Below are positions 8,451-20,400 of a DNA stretch of 39,437 nt, in pieces; the stretch's first letter is position 1, and each line of letters begins with the position of its first letter. The DNA is from a virus: the IMG/VR virus record IMGVR_UViG_3300032311_001127, positions 1-39,437 of that record; one strand, given 5' to 3'. A program made the position numbers and the translations under genes. A model generated the notes under the pieces. The model had not been told where the DNA came from, ran no database searches, and saw nothing but the letters and a program-made list of their open reading frames with translations.

Positions 8451-11400
8451 TTAACTTGTTGTGCCGTTGATGTAAGAGCCGCCAGATGCCCTGAGCGCCC
8501 TACCAACAGCCTCTTCTACCTGCGCTGCCAGTTCGGCAGTATTCATGTCCTGCGCATCGTTGATTGTAATGTTGATCGGCATCTGATTATACATTGTGAC
8601 GGTTGTCTGTGCTCCGTTAATCCCCACCGTCTGGACTGAAGAGGCGAAGGTTGCTGCGTATTCCGCAAGTTTGGCCTTAAGTTCCGCGTTGAACTCGGTG
8701 ATTTGCGGGACGGGCATTGTGCTGACTTTTTGCTGCCTTAGGCGCTCAGGCAATTCGTTAACAATCATCTTAAGCGCGTCGTCCCAATACCCCATTACCG
8801 CAGCACCCATCATGCCCTCGGGAAGGTCACGGTTTGGGTTAACCATCTCGCCATCTTTGTAACCGTATGGGTTTCCTGTTGTTGGCGTTGGGGTTAATGT
8901 TGTCGGCGCTGCTGTACCCGTGGTTGGAAGCGTGATTCCCCCTGCTAGGCCGGCGATGCTCTTAATGTCCGCAGCCATCTGGTGGAAGGCGCCAATCGGG
9001 CCCTCAAGGGAGTCGGCATATGCCTCAAGGCTGTCCATCGTTCCTTCGAAAGCGGTCTGCATGTCGAGGATTGCAGCAGTAATGACATCGATCTGTTCCG
9101 TAGCGACATCAATTCCAGGAATTGGTGCCGCGCTGTTGTAAGTGGTTCCAAAGAGCAACTGATCCAGGTTGGTAAGTCCGCCAGCAAGGGAGTCCTTCAA
9201 GTGTGTAATTGAGTCGCCAATCTGATCAACCTGATTGGTAAGTTGACCAATTCTTGGATCTGCGCTGTTTGCAAACTTTTCATATTCTCGTGCGTCCATT
9301 GCCGCAAGGACGTCCGTGTAGGTATCGCGCACCAACTCCTTTAGTTCTGCAATCTTTGCTTCGTCTGGTGTCTGGCCCATCGACTTAATGAACTTTTCAA
9401 ACATCTCGTTTGCAATATCCGCCTCAAGCAGGCCAGCCATATTGATGTCAACCTTAGTCGCCTTCTCAAAATCTGAGATGGACTGTTCAAGGGTTCTCTG
9501 CGCAAGAATGGCTAGTTTCTGGCTTGAGTCAAAGGTGTTTGTCGTGCTGAGGAGTGATGTCAGGTACTCAAAGAGGCCCTGTCGCTCTCGACCCTGCTCT
9601 TCTTTGCCCGCTGCAGCGCCGCCCTCAAACCCCCTGCTTGGCTTAATCTTCGTTAGATATGCAAGGGCCGCAGCGCCCGTGTAGGTCTCCCCTGAGTCCG
9701 TAAACGACACGCCTGCTGCAAGTATTTCGTTCATAAACGTTGCAAGCAGGCCGCTCTCCTCGTTGCTGCCCTTGTAAATCTTATCAAACCCATACTTCGA
9801 CTTAATGTTGGAGTCAAGATTTCCGTCAACAAGATGTGGGTTTGCCGTATACGCCTTGCCATCTGGTGTCAGGGTTCCAATGCTAATCGTCCCCAGGCCT
9901 TCTCCGAGGGCAAGTTCCTGCTTCCCTTCTGCGACCTGCTTGTCAACTTGTTCGAACAACGCAGCCATGGTCTTGTCGTAATCCGCCGTAATTGTTGGCA
10001 CCTTCCCGGACATTGTGAGCAGGAGCAGATTCTTAAGGTCTGCAGGGTCGATTGCCTCATCGCCAAGAACTCTATTGACCGCCTCAAAGCGATTCTTCAT
10101 TCGATCCATTGAGGCGCTATAGATTGCCTCTTGCGCTTCTGTGTTTTCCTTGAACTGCTTTTCGTACCTTTCCTTCTCGTCCTCAATTGCCTTCACTTCA
10201 TCGTTTTTCTGCTTTTCAATGTAGAACTCTGCAAGGTTATTCTTTGCCTCGTAGAACGACTTTGCTGCCTCTAGTGGGTCAGCGCTCTCTGATCGCATTG
10301 CCAGACCGGCAAGTTGCAACTGCTGGAGAAGTGACTGCTCTTGCTGCTCATCGCCACGCTTTCTGTAGCGATCTTCAATAGCCTTTTGCTGATCGTTAAG
10401 TTGCTCAATATATTCGTCGTGAGTTTTTTGCTGCGCCTTGCGAATTCTTTCGTACGACTTTTGCGCAACATTAGCCATTGTATTAAGGAGACTTGTATTT
10501 CTTTGAATTGCAGCGGCATCTGCACTTGCCCCAGCCGCATCAATCATCGAACCTGGTGCTTTTGCCAGAAGAGCGTTAATTTGATCAAGTTCTGCCTTGT
10601 TGAATCCGTATGGGTTATTTGCAAGTTGCTTTGTGTAGGACTCCTGCAGTAGCAAAAGTTCGTTTGTTTCCTTAATAAGAGTCGCGTTATCTCTTTGGAA
10701 TTTTGCCTCTGCCGCCATCGCCATGCCGATGCCGCCTTGCGTGTTTCGATACAACTCCTGGCGCAGCAATTCCAGGTCAATTTGCTTTTCAGCAAGTCTG
10801 GTGACAACAACCTTCGATTTTGCCTCAAGGTTTGACCAGTAAACGGCGCCCTGCCCAGCAGTATTAGATGCCGCCTGCAGTTTTGCTTTTGCTGCAAGAA
10901 TTGCAAGAAGTGTGTCGTTGTTATGAAGGTCTTTGGCACTAATGTTAATGCCTTCTTTTTCAAGAATTGCCAGCGTTTCCCCAAGGGAAACTTCTTCTGT
11001 TGTTGTAATAATAAGTTTGTCCCTAAGAGCCAACACTTGCTTATTGAGTTCCACCTCGTCCCTGGTTAAAGCCTTACCGCTTGCTACCTTTGCTTGAATT
11101 GCATCAAGCGCTGTTTGATGTTCTCGTCTAAACGTCGCAAGCGCTGCCTCGTCCCTAACCGCTTGCGCTCTAACCTTTTCATCTGTCGAATCAATTGCTT
11201 TTGTCTTTATCTTAATTGGGAACTTCTGCTTTTCGTAATCAAGAATTTGCTTCTGGAGTTCCTTAAGGCGCTCCATTTTTCCAAGTTCCTCAGGCGTGAG
11301 AAGTCCAGGGAGAATCTGCTCAACTTCAACTCCGCCAGAATCCGGAATAATAGAACCGTTGTCCCTGCGGCCGGGTTCGGTTCTTGTGGTGGTCGTTTCG

Positions 11401-14400
11401 CCCATCAATTGATTAAAGTATTCTAGGTCTGCCAGTTCTCTTGATCCGCCAAGAGCAGCAAATTCCTTGTCCATTGTGGCAAGTTTGGCGCGCTCAGCCT
11501 CAAACTGGTCGTACAGTTCGTAGCCCTTGTCTTTTCCAAACTCTTCCATGAGTTCAAGCCGCGAAGCGCGAAGATTGACCTTCGGCTCAAGTTCCTCTGC
11601 CCTCTTTCTAAAGGCTTCAAAGTACTCAGTGGTCTTTTTCCACATCTCTGCAATTTCTGCTGCAGACTTTCCGACCATTTCTTCAATAGATTGGATTACG
11701 CCGGCCTCAAGCATGGCCTCCATTGGGTCGATTCTACCCATGGCCTTCAGACCCTCCATGAACATGTCCGCGTACATTGTGTCGCCGCCGCCAATTCCCG
11801 TACCTTGTGCAACCTGCCTAAAGCCAAAAATCTGTTTGAATGTCTTGCCAATAACCTCGTTTGCGTCGCCAGTCCCAAACTTACCATCATCGCCAGCATT
11901 TCCAGTTGCTTCCGCTTGCGCGTTGTCATACCCAAGAAGCCTGGCCATTCCTGGCTGGTATTCCGTTCGGATGTTGCCATTCTCATCTCTGAAACTACCC
12001 AAATTTTGAGTCTCGAGAAGTGAAGCGTACGAAAGAAGTTTTTCAGCGGCAGCGTCAAGTGGTGCACCGCTGTCTTTAGCCTTCTGCAGCAGGGCAATAG
12101 CGCTTTTAAGATCTGTCCCAGTTTGCAAAACCTGACTGAGAATTGGAGAATTTTGCGCGGTCTCTAGGGAAATTCCAGCATCGATCAGGGTTTTTCTGTA
12201 CCTATCGCCTTCCAATCCCTCTGTTGCAATTTTTGTGCTGTTAAAGTCCGCAAGGCTGTTTGCATCAAGGCCAAACCCTGGGAACATCTGCTGAAATTGC
12301 GATTCCGACATGGAAGCCGCCTCTATATCTGATCTTGCCAAGTCTCTTGCCGTAAGCGCCGCAATATCGTCCGAATTAAGGCCGATGCGTTCCTTCGCTC
12401 CGCCGTTTTCTACGTATCCACGCTTTTTTGCATCTGCCCGTTTCGCAATAGCATCGGCACTTGTATCAGTGTATTTTCCGGCTTTGTCTTTATAGAACAA
12501 GGCATCTAGATCGGTTGAATAGAGCATGCCCATTTCTTCTGAAATGTCAGCATTTGCCTGTTGAATTGCTCCCTGAAGTTCAACACCGTCGTCAATTATT
12601 CCGTTTTTGTTTTTATCAAACTGCTCAAGGATTTCTTTTGTATTTATTCGCTTCTTGAATGCTTCTAGGGTTTGCTGGCCTGCCGCCGTTGTTGTGTCGG
12701 CAATATCATTAACAAGCAATGGAATTCCACCGGCAAAACTGCCAGTTCGACCCTCGTATGCCTGAATTTTTAAATCGGCTTCGGCTGCTTTTTTAGCCGT
12801 CTCTGCGTCAAGGCCAAGAGCAACGTTTGCAGCGATCATTCTCTTTTTTGCGTCTATCGACGCTTGCGACTCGCGCGTTGCTACGTCAATAATGTTTCCT
12901 GCAAGTTCACCGATCATGCCACCGATGGCTGGCCCAAGGATCGGCCCGATAATTGGGATCATTGAACCGAATCCTGCGCCAAGCATCGTCCCGACGCTGT
13001 TACCAAGCCCCTGGAAGAATCCAGCCTTCTGGGTCATGACTTGCTTAAAGCCACTGCCAAGCATGTCCGTGATTCCCGGCATTAACGTGCTGGCAATCGC
13101 ATAAGCCTGATTGCCCATCCCCGCCATTCTGGATGCTCCGCTTGCAATTCCCGCCATTGCACCCCCTACGCCGAACGCGCGACTAAACATTCCGCGTGGG
13201 GTAAAGCGCATGCTGCGCCTATTAGCCAACTCTTCTTTGCTGACGTATTTGCCCATTGATCCGTCTTCGTTGACGTAGCGGTAGGCGCCACGCTCAGTCT
13301 GCTGAATTTGTTGCATCCCGGTTCCCGCGCCGCCCATGTTGATCTTTTGCAACTTTTGCAAGATTGGAATGTTTTTAACAAGGTTTGCAGTGCCCTTGTT
13401 CAGGGAATCGAAGAACGAGGTAATTTTCTTTGATATACCGTCAATGACGCCGATGCTTCCGCCCTTAATCATTGAGACAGTTCTTCCCTTTGCGACCGCC
13501 GTATCTAGTTGCTCCTGCTCTCCGCCTGGGCCGCCAGTAAGTCTGCTGTTTCCGCTGGCAACCCTCTTCCCTGCTTGGTTGTAAATAATTTGCTGAACCT
13601 CAGGTGGGAGGCTTTCAACGTTTCTCATCTGTTCCGGCGTCAGTGACATTCCGCCGTCAAAGAACGATCCCATCAATCCCGAAATTTCGTCTTTTGTTAG
13701 ATCCGTGTGCTTCTTGTCTTTTCCATACTTTGCGGTTGTTAGCATCGGCAGAAGGATTCTTCCCTCTTCACTGTCGATGGTTTGCTGAAGAATTTCAGCC
13801 TGAGCGCCCTTATCGTCCTTGGCCACTGCGTCCTTATACGCTTTTGCCCTTTCCTGCATCTTTCTAAATGCCTCAGAGAGAACATAACTGACTTCTTTCT
13901 CAATAAGAACAAGAGCGTTAAGGTTTTCACCCCAAGCCGTTGAATACCTGTTTGCTGTTGCCTTTAATTCACCCTTATCAAGCCCTGGGATGTTCAAAAT
14001 ATTAGCGGCGGAAAGTTGTTTCCCAAGTCCTTCAAGTTCGCCGCCAGGCTTAAACGAGTCAAACCGCTTTTCTAGTTTTTCTGTTGTGAGTACTGTTGAA
14101 AGGTGACCCTCTCTTGCGCTGTCGTTGTGGGAAAGCGTCAGGCCAGATCCAAAGTCCGGCTTAATTGCCCCCATGATTCTTTCTCTCGGGCTAACAAGAA
14201 TGCCCTTGAGGGGCCCAGGGAGTCGTTCGTCAATCTTTTCCAGAACACCGCGCACCCGTGTTCCGGCGTTAACAGTTGCCTGTGCGGCTTCTCCGGCGCC
14301 CTGCGATGGATACCCAGCACTCGATACGGTCTCAGTCGCCGGGTCGTAATTAAGTATCGGCCTTCCGTCCTTGTCCTTTAGCGGCTGTCCGTCTGTTCCG

Positions 14401-17400
14401 CGAACATAGTCCTGCGCGGCAATCTTCTTTTGCTGCAGATCCGCGTGCATCTGGGCGGTAAGTTTAATTTGCTCCTGATACTGATTTACTGCTTTTGATG
14501 CGCCGCCCCAGGCGCTAGTGATTGCGGCAATTGGCTTTGAAAGCGCCAAGGTTGCAATGTTCCACATCATTGTTGCGGTCTTGAATGCAAGGAACAGCCC
14601 AAGCAATACCCCAAGGATTGGGGCAAAAGGAGTAAGAATCTTTAGGAAGAAAGCAAATGTGTGCAGCAAGACCTGAAGGAATGGAGTAAGGATAACGATT
14701 GCCGCAGTTAGGCCCGCAACAAACGAACTAATTGCCGATGTTCCAATATCCTTAGCAATTGTCGCCATTGCATCGGTGATAACTTGAATGATGTTCTTTA
14801 TCGATTCCATAAAGATGTTCATTACCGTTCCAATTTGCAGGAAGTTTGTCTTAATCGCTTCTGCAATTCCTGAAATTGCAACAGCAATGAGGGTGATAGT
14901 CGCAATCATCGGGTTTGCCATGATTGCCTTCACAAAAACGGTTCCAAGCGTTGCTGCTGTTGCTAGTCCCCGTCCGACCTTGTCGTTAAGAATATCCCCA
15001 ACCAGAGAGAAGCCCGCAGAAAGTTTTTGAACAATATTCCCAAAGATCTCCCCAAATTGACTGCCCTTCTCCATTGCTGCGCCAATCCCTCCAACGAAAA
15101 CGTTGATAAAGATTCCAGCCATATTTTCCAGAACCGGACCGAAGTTCTTTAGGCTGTCGACAAATCCCTTAACGTTCTGTTGTACCTGAAGGACAAATTC
15201 CGTAATTTCTTGCGACTTGAGCATGAACTGACCAAGTTCAACGATTGTGTCTCGAACCGAGTTGAATAGCGGCTGGAATGCAGTCGCCATGAAGTTCTGT
15301 GAGAGGTCGGCAATCGTGGAGAGCGCACCAGTCATGGTCCTAGAGAGACGATCTGCGGAGCCCTGATACTGCTTGTCCATTCCCTCGGTAATCGCTCGGG
15401 CAGCAACGGAGCCAAGGAGGAAGCCGCGCTTTGCCATGTTTCTGATCAAGCCCTCAGCCCTTCTCGGGTCTTGGAGCGTGTTGATCATTGTGTCGATTCC
15501 ACCGAACGACTTTTCAAAACTTGCGCTGCTAATTGCTCCCTGGAGTCGTTTCATTTCGTCAATTACGTAATCAGGGAGATCCTTAAGTTCGCCCATGGTG
15601 TATTTCTTGAGCGCGACAAGGTCTGAAAGCATTTTGTCGGCAAGCATTCGATAGCCCGCAATACCAGCGTTTGCCAACTGCATCATGTCGTTCTGATAGA
15701 CGCGACCAGCAGAGTTCATTTGCCCAAGGGCGTACGCGATCCTGTCGATCTTTTCGTCTTCACCGCCGAGCGCTGCAACGGCGTTAGAGATCGAGTTAAT
15801 CATGCCAGGGATTTCAACGGCCTCAAATCCGAAGGCCTTCATCTTGAGGGATGCTTCTACGAGTGGCTGGAATCTGAATGGCGTGACGTTAGCAATATCT
15901 CGAATCTTTGCAACCATGTTTTCTGCGGCATTGCTCGTAAGCGCAAGCGCCTCATTAAATGTAAGAGCCTGCTCCTTAACGAACCCAATCTGCGCACCTA
16001 CGGCATTGTAGGAAGGAACGAGTTCGTTTCTTGCGCTAGTAGATGCCTGCAGTGTGTTTGCAAAGAGCGTGTTAAATCCTACCTGGGTGTTCTCAAGAAC
16101 TTGGTTGAACTTAAAGACACCAGACTGCAGGTGCTCAACGACTCCGGCAATCTCTCGACCCATCTGCTGAACAAATAGGAATGTAGCAGCGCGGCCGACT
16201 TGCGTCTTTAGTGACTTGAGGATTCCGGTATTGACATTCATGTACCCAGCAAGCGCGCGCGTTGTGTCCTGTGCCGCTCGGTTCTGCTTCTGTAGGTTGG
16301 TTGCAACCTCGTCAATGTTGTCTCTTACGTGCGCAACCTGTGGCCTTAGTTCACGGAAAACGTTCGTAAGATTTCTAAGGTCCTTTTCTCCCTTGAAGAT
16401 ATTTACAAGGTCTGGCGCAGCAACACCACTGTCACCCCACTGCATTGGGCTCTTACCGCTATCGCCCCCACCGCCGCCGGCCGCGCCGCCACCTACGCTA
16501 CCGCCACCTGCTCCACCAGCAGCGGCCTTTGCGGTCTCTTCTCTGATCTTTAGACCACCAGCCCTTGCGGCCTGGATCATTGATACGACTTCGCTTGCCA
16601 GTGCATCGAACTCTTCTGCAATCTTTACTAGTTGCTGCGGCTTCATTCCCTCTGGAACTGTTGCCCCACCAATCATTGCGGCAGCAGCACCAACCTGCAT
16701 CGGCTTGTCGTTGACGGTAACCGTAGGCAATCCGCTCTCTGAACGAACGCTCTTCGCCATGTTTGCAATAGAGTTGAGGAAGTTGAGAAGTTGACCAACT
16801 CCACCAACATTTGAGTCAATAATTGATTGTCGCGCTATTGCAGGATCGAGGTCGATGCCGCCCTCCGCAGCCCGCGCGACCCTACCCTCAACCATCTTGT
16901 CGATTGATTGATTAAGTTCAGCAAGCATTGTGTTGAGCGTTTGCAGTTGTGTGCCAAACCCAAGCGCTTGAATGCTCTTGTTGACTATTTCGTCATTCGG
17001 GTCGCCGCCGTCTCCACCCGCTGGCGGGGTAGGAGGTGCGGGTGGGCGGGGCGGCGTTGGTGGAGTTGGCGGTACTCCTGCTGCGCCAAGTGCAATTGGT
17101 GTCCTTTCGGTTGATGCAGCAACTTCTTGAGCAACCTCTACCTTAGATGCTGTTGCGTCTGTTTCTGCTCGGGCAACAGCGTCAGAGGCCTCTGCTGACT
17201 GCTCTGTTGCAGCGGCGGCTGCCTCTTCTGCCTTGGCGGCCTTTCGGGCGGCTGCTCGGGCCTTGCGCTGCGCGGCAACGCGCTCCTTTCGTGCGGCGTT
17301 GTCTGCGGCAACTTGCGCCTCAAACTCTTCCTTGGTTGGCTCTGCTGCCTTCGGCGCCTCTGCGGCCTTCGGAGCGGCAGCCTCTGCCGCCTTTGCCTCT

Positions 17401-20400
17401 TCCTCTGCAATCTTTGCGCGCTCAGCCTCAGCGGCAATCTTCTTATCTGACGCTGCTTTTTCTTTTGCCTCAGCGGCGTCCCTTGCGGCCTTTTCTCTTG
17501 CTGCCTGGTCCTCACGAACTTTTGCAAGTCGTGCCGCATCGGCAGCGTTAAGTTCCGCAATCTTGTCTTCAAGGGCTTGCTTCTTCTTCTTTTCAATAAT
17601 GGACGGGTCAACGCGAGCCGCCTCGTCGGGGCTTAGGCCAACTTCTGCGCCCTCGTCAATCTGTGCCTCCATTGGTGTTTCTAGGCGCGCTCTTGGGTCC
17701 ATTTCTCTTGCCTTCTTGCGCGCCGCTTCAGCCCGAGTCCCAGCGGTCTTGAGTCGCTCCTCATCCCGCTTAGCGTTTCTGGCCATGTCCCTTTCTTGTT
17801 TTTCACGAATGAGCCCCTCGGTCTGCGCCAGCGTTAGCGTGGCAAGTTCATCGGTACTAACACCAAGTTCTTCTGCTTGACCGATCTCTGCCTCTCGTGG
17901 AGTAATGAGGCCGGAAAGCATATCCGCTCCGGCCGGAGCCTTCTTCTTCCTTGGCTTCTTGTCCTTCTTTGGCTTAGGCTTCTCTTCCTCAACTGGGGCG
18001 TAGGTGTCTGAGGAGTCCTCTTCAATAGAGCCGTCATCCTCAAGATCACTAAAGTCAAAGTCTAGATCCGCTTGTTCCGTTTTAAGAGGAATTACTTTCC
18101 CTTCGCTCTTGATTTTCCCAAGTTGTACTGGACCTCCTTCGCTCTTGATCTTCCCAAGTTGTACTGCGTCGTCTTCTTCCCCTACAAGGTCGCTGAAGTC
18201 AAAGTCAAGATCCGCAGGGTCATCAGGCCCAGCGCCAAAGCCATAAAGTCCTCCGCTTGGCGTTTCGCTAACGGTTGTTGCCGTTCCCTCAATCGGTTCG
18301 GACTCTTGTGCCTTCTTTCTTTTGGCCTTCTCGCGCTCGAAATACGCCCTAGATTGCGCAATAGTTTTTGCAATATTTTCATCCGCAAACAAACGCTCTT
18401 CGCTGTCTGCCATTTGTCCAATATCGTCACCCTCTTCCCCTCTGTAGTATCGAACAAGATGGTCTTCGTATTCACTCTGCTTAAGTTCAGCCAGCCCCTC
18501 ATCATCAAGCCCCTCAGTTCTTCGATTGACCATTCCACGGAATTCGCTTCCTTGCATTCTTTTCGAATCGTACTTATCGTATTTATAGCCATCTTTTGGA
18601 TTTGTTTCGTTGTAGAACGGTTCAACCTTTTTCCAGCAATCAGCACAATATGCGTCTGTCCCATTTGGGTTTACTCCGCCCTCCCGGTCGCTTGTTAGTT
18701 GCCCGCATTGCTGACAACGGTAGGCGTCAAAGTTGACTATATTAGCGTTGCCAATTGGGCCGCCGGAGACGGACACTACCTGACCCTCAAGGACCTGGTC
18801 TAGTTCTGCACTTGATGCGGCTCTTCGCTCTGCTCTCCTAGTTCGAGCAGCCTCTCGCCTAGACTTGGTTCTGTATCCATATTTTCTATCTACGGGGAGT
18901 TGTCCGGAAAGTGTTCCCGGAATGCGACTAAACGATCCGTCTTCATTCCTGGTCATCGTTTGCGGCTGCTCTTCGCCCGGCTGTCTTATTTGGAATTCAT
19001 CTTTCCAAACAAATTCGTTGTCTTCATATGATCCGTAAGAATCCTGGCCTCTTTCCATGGCCAGCCCCCTTGCCGCCCCCTGGTCTGGAATGAGGTCGGT
19101 TATGTCAAATGCCGTGCCATCAATAACTTCCCCGTTTGGTGCCTTAATTCCTTGAGTAAACATGCCAATCCAGACGGCAGTTCCGTCCATCATCATCTCT
19201 AGAATCTTGTCTTTGTTCTCCTCGAACAGGGCAGTCAGGGCTGCGGCAAGGCTCGCCTTACCCGAAATGTCACTCTTTGCAAAGTTAAGAAGACCGCTCT
19301 GTTCATTTTCCAGTTGCGCTCCGCCTACTGTGTATCCCCGCTCTGGCTCCTCTGAGGAAACGCCAAAACCATCCCCACTTCTAATAATCCTTCTTGTCAG
19401 GCCACCTTTCTTTTGATAAGTATCAAATAGACTTTCCGGTGTCTCCTCGGCAAACCTTGGCTCTCTTCCCCTGCCATCATCAAACCCATATTTCGTCGCA
19501 GGTGGCGGACCACTTGGGCCAAGCATTTGCTTTAGGAACTCTAGGGTCTCTCCGCTAAATTGACCGGACTGACCAAAGGAAATTGACCTTCCGGCACCGC
19601 CGTAGTGGCCAGACATTTGAGCCGCTGCATTTGCAATAAATTCACCAACGTACTCATTTAATTTTTCTTCACTTCCCGTTATAACTGCCTCATCAAGAAC
19701 GCCCGGCTCAATGTTTTCAAAAAAGTCCGTGACAACAGATACCATCTTTGTACGCATTTCTTCGCTAACGTTTCCTGATGGTTCCTGAATTTCCTTCGCC
19801 ATCATTAAGATTGCTTTCATGATGGCTCTGTGCACTGGAAGCATTACATCTTTATCTTGGAAAATAGATTCAGCGTTTCCGCCAATAACGCCCATGTGCC
19901 CTGACTCATGTGAGGCAACTGAACCACGGCCAGGAACCGGAAGTAGCGGACCATTGTCCCGCAGTCGCATTTTTTCTGCCAAGTGGATTGCCCCATAAGT
20001 CTCAACTGTTTGATCTGGTCGTCGCACCCCTGCCGTTACGCCCGAATACCCAGGCGGTGTGTCTCGACCCATCCCCGGAACGGGAACGTCTGTACTTGGG
20101 AAAGAGGCAATAGTGACGCCGCGATTTACTGTTGGAATCTGAGCAATACTTTTTACTGCCTCTGTCAATCCTGTTAATACGGCCTTATCATCAGCAACTG
20201 TTTCTCCCTTATGAATAACAGTAATGATTGTTTTTGCTGGGATTTCACCAGTCGACCCTGGTGCAATTCTCCCTAGCGGTGAAGTTCCTGGCTGTTGGGA
20301 AATTTCAGTAGTGGCAAGTGAGAGACCCTGTGATTTAAGGAAATCAATAATGTCTTGAGCAACTGCCCTAGCGTCGTCTGCGGAAAGTTGATACTCAGGA

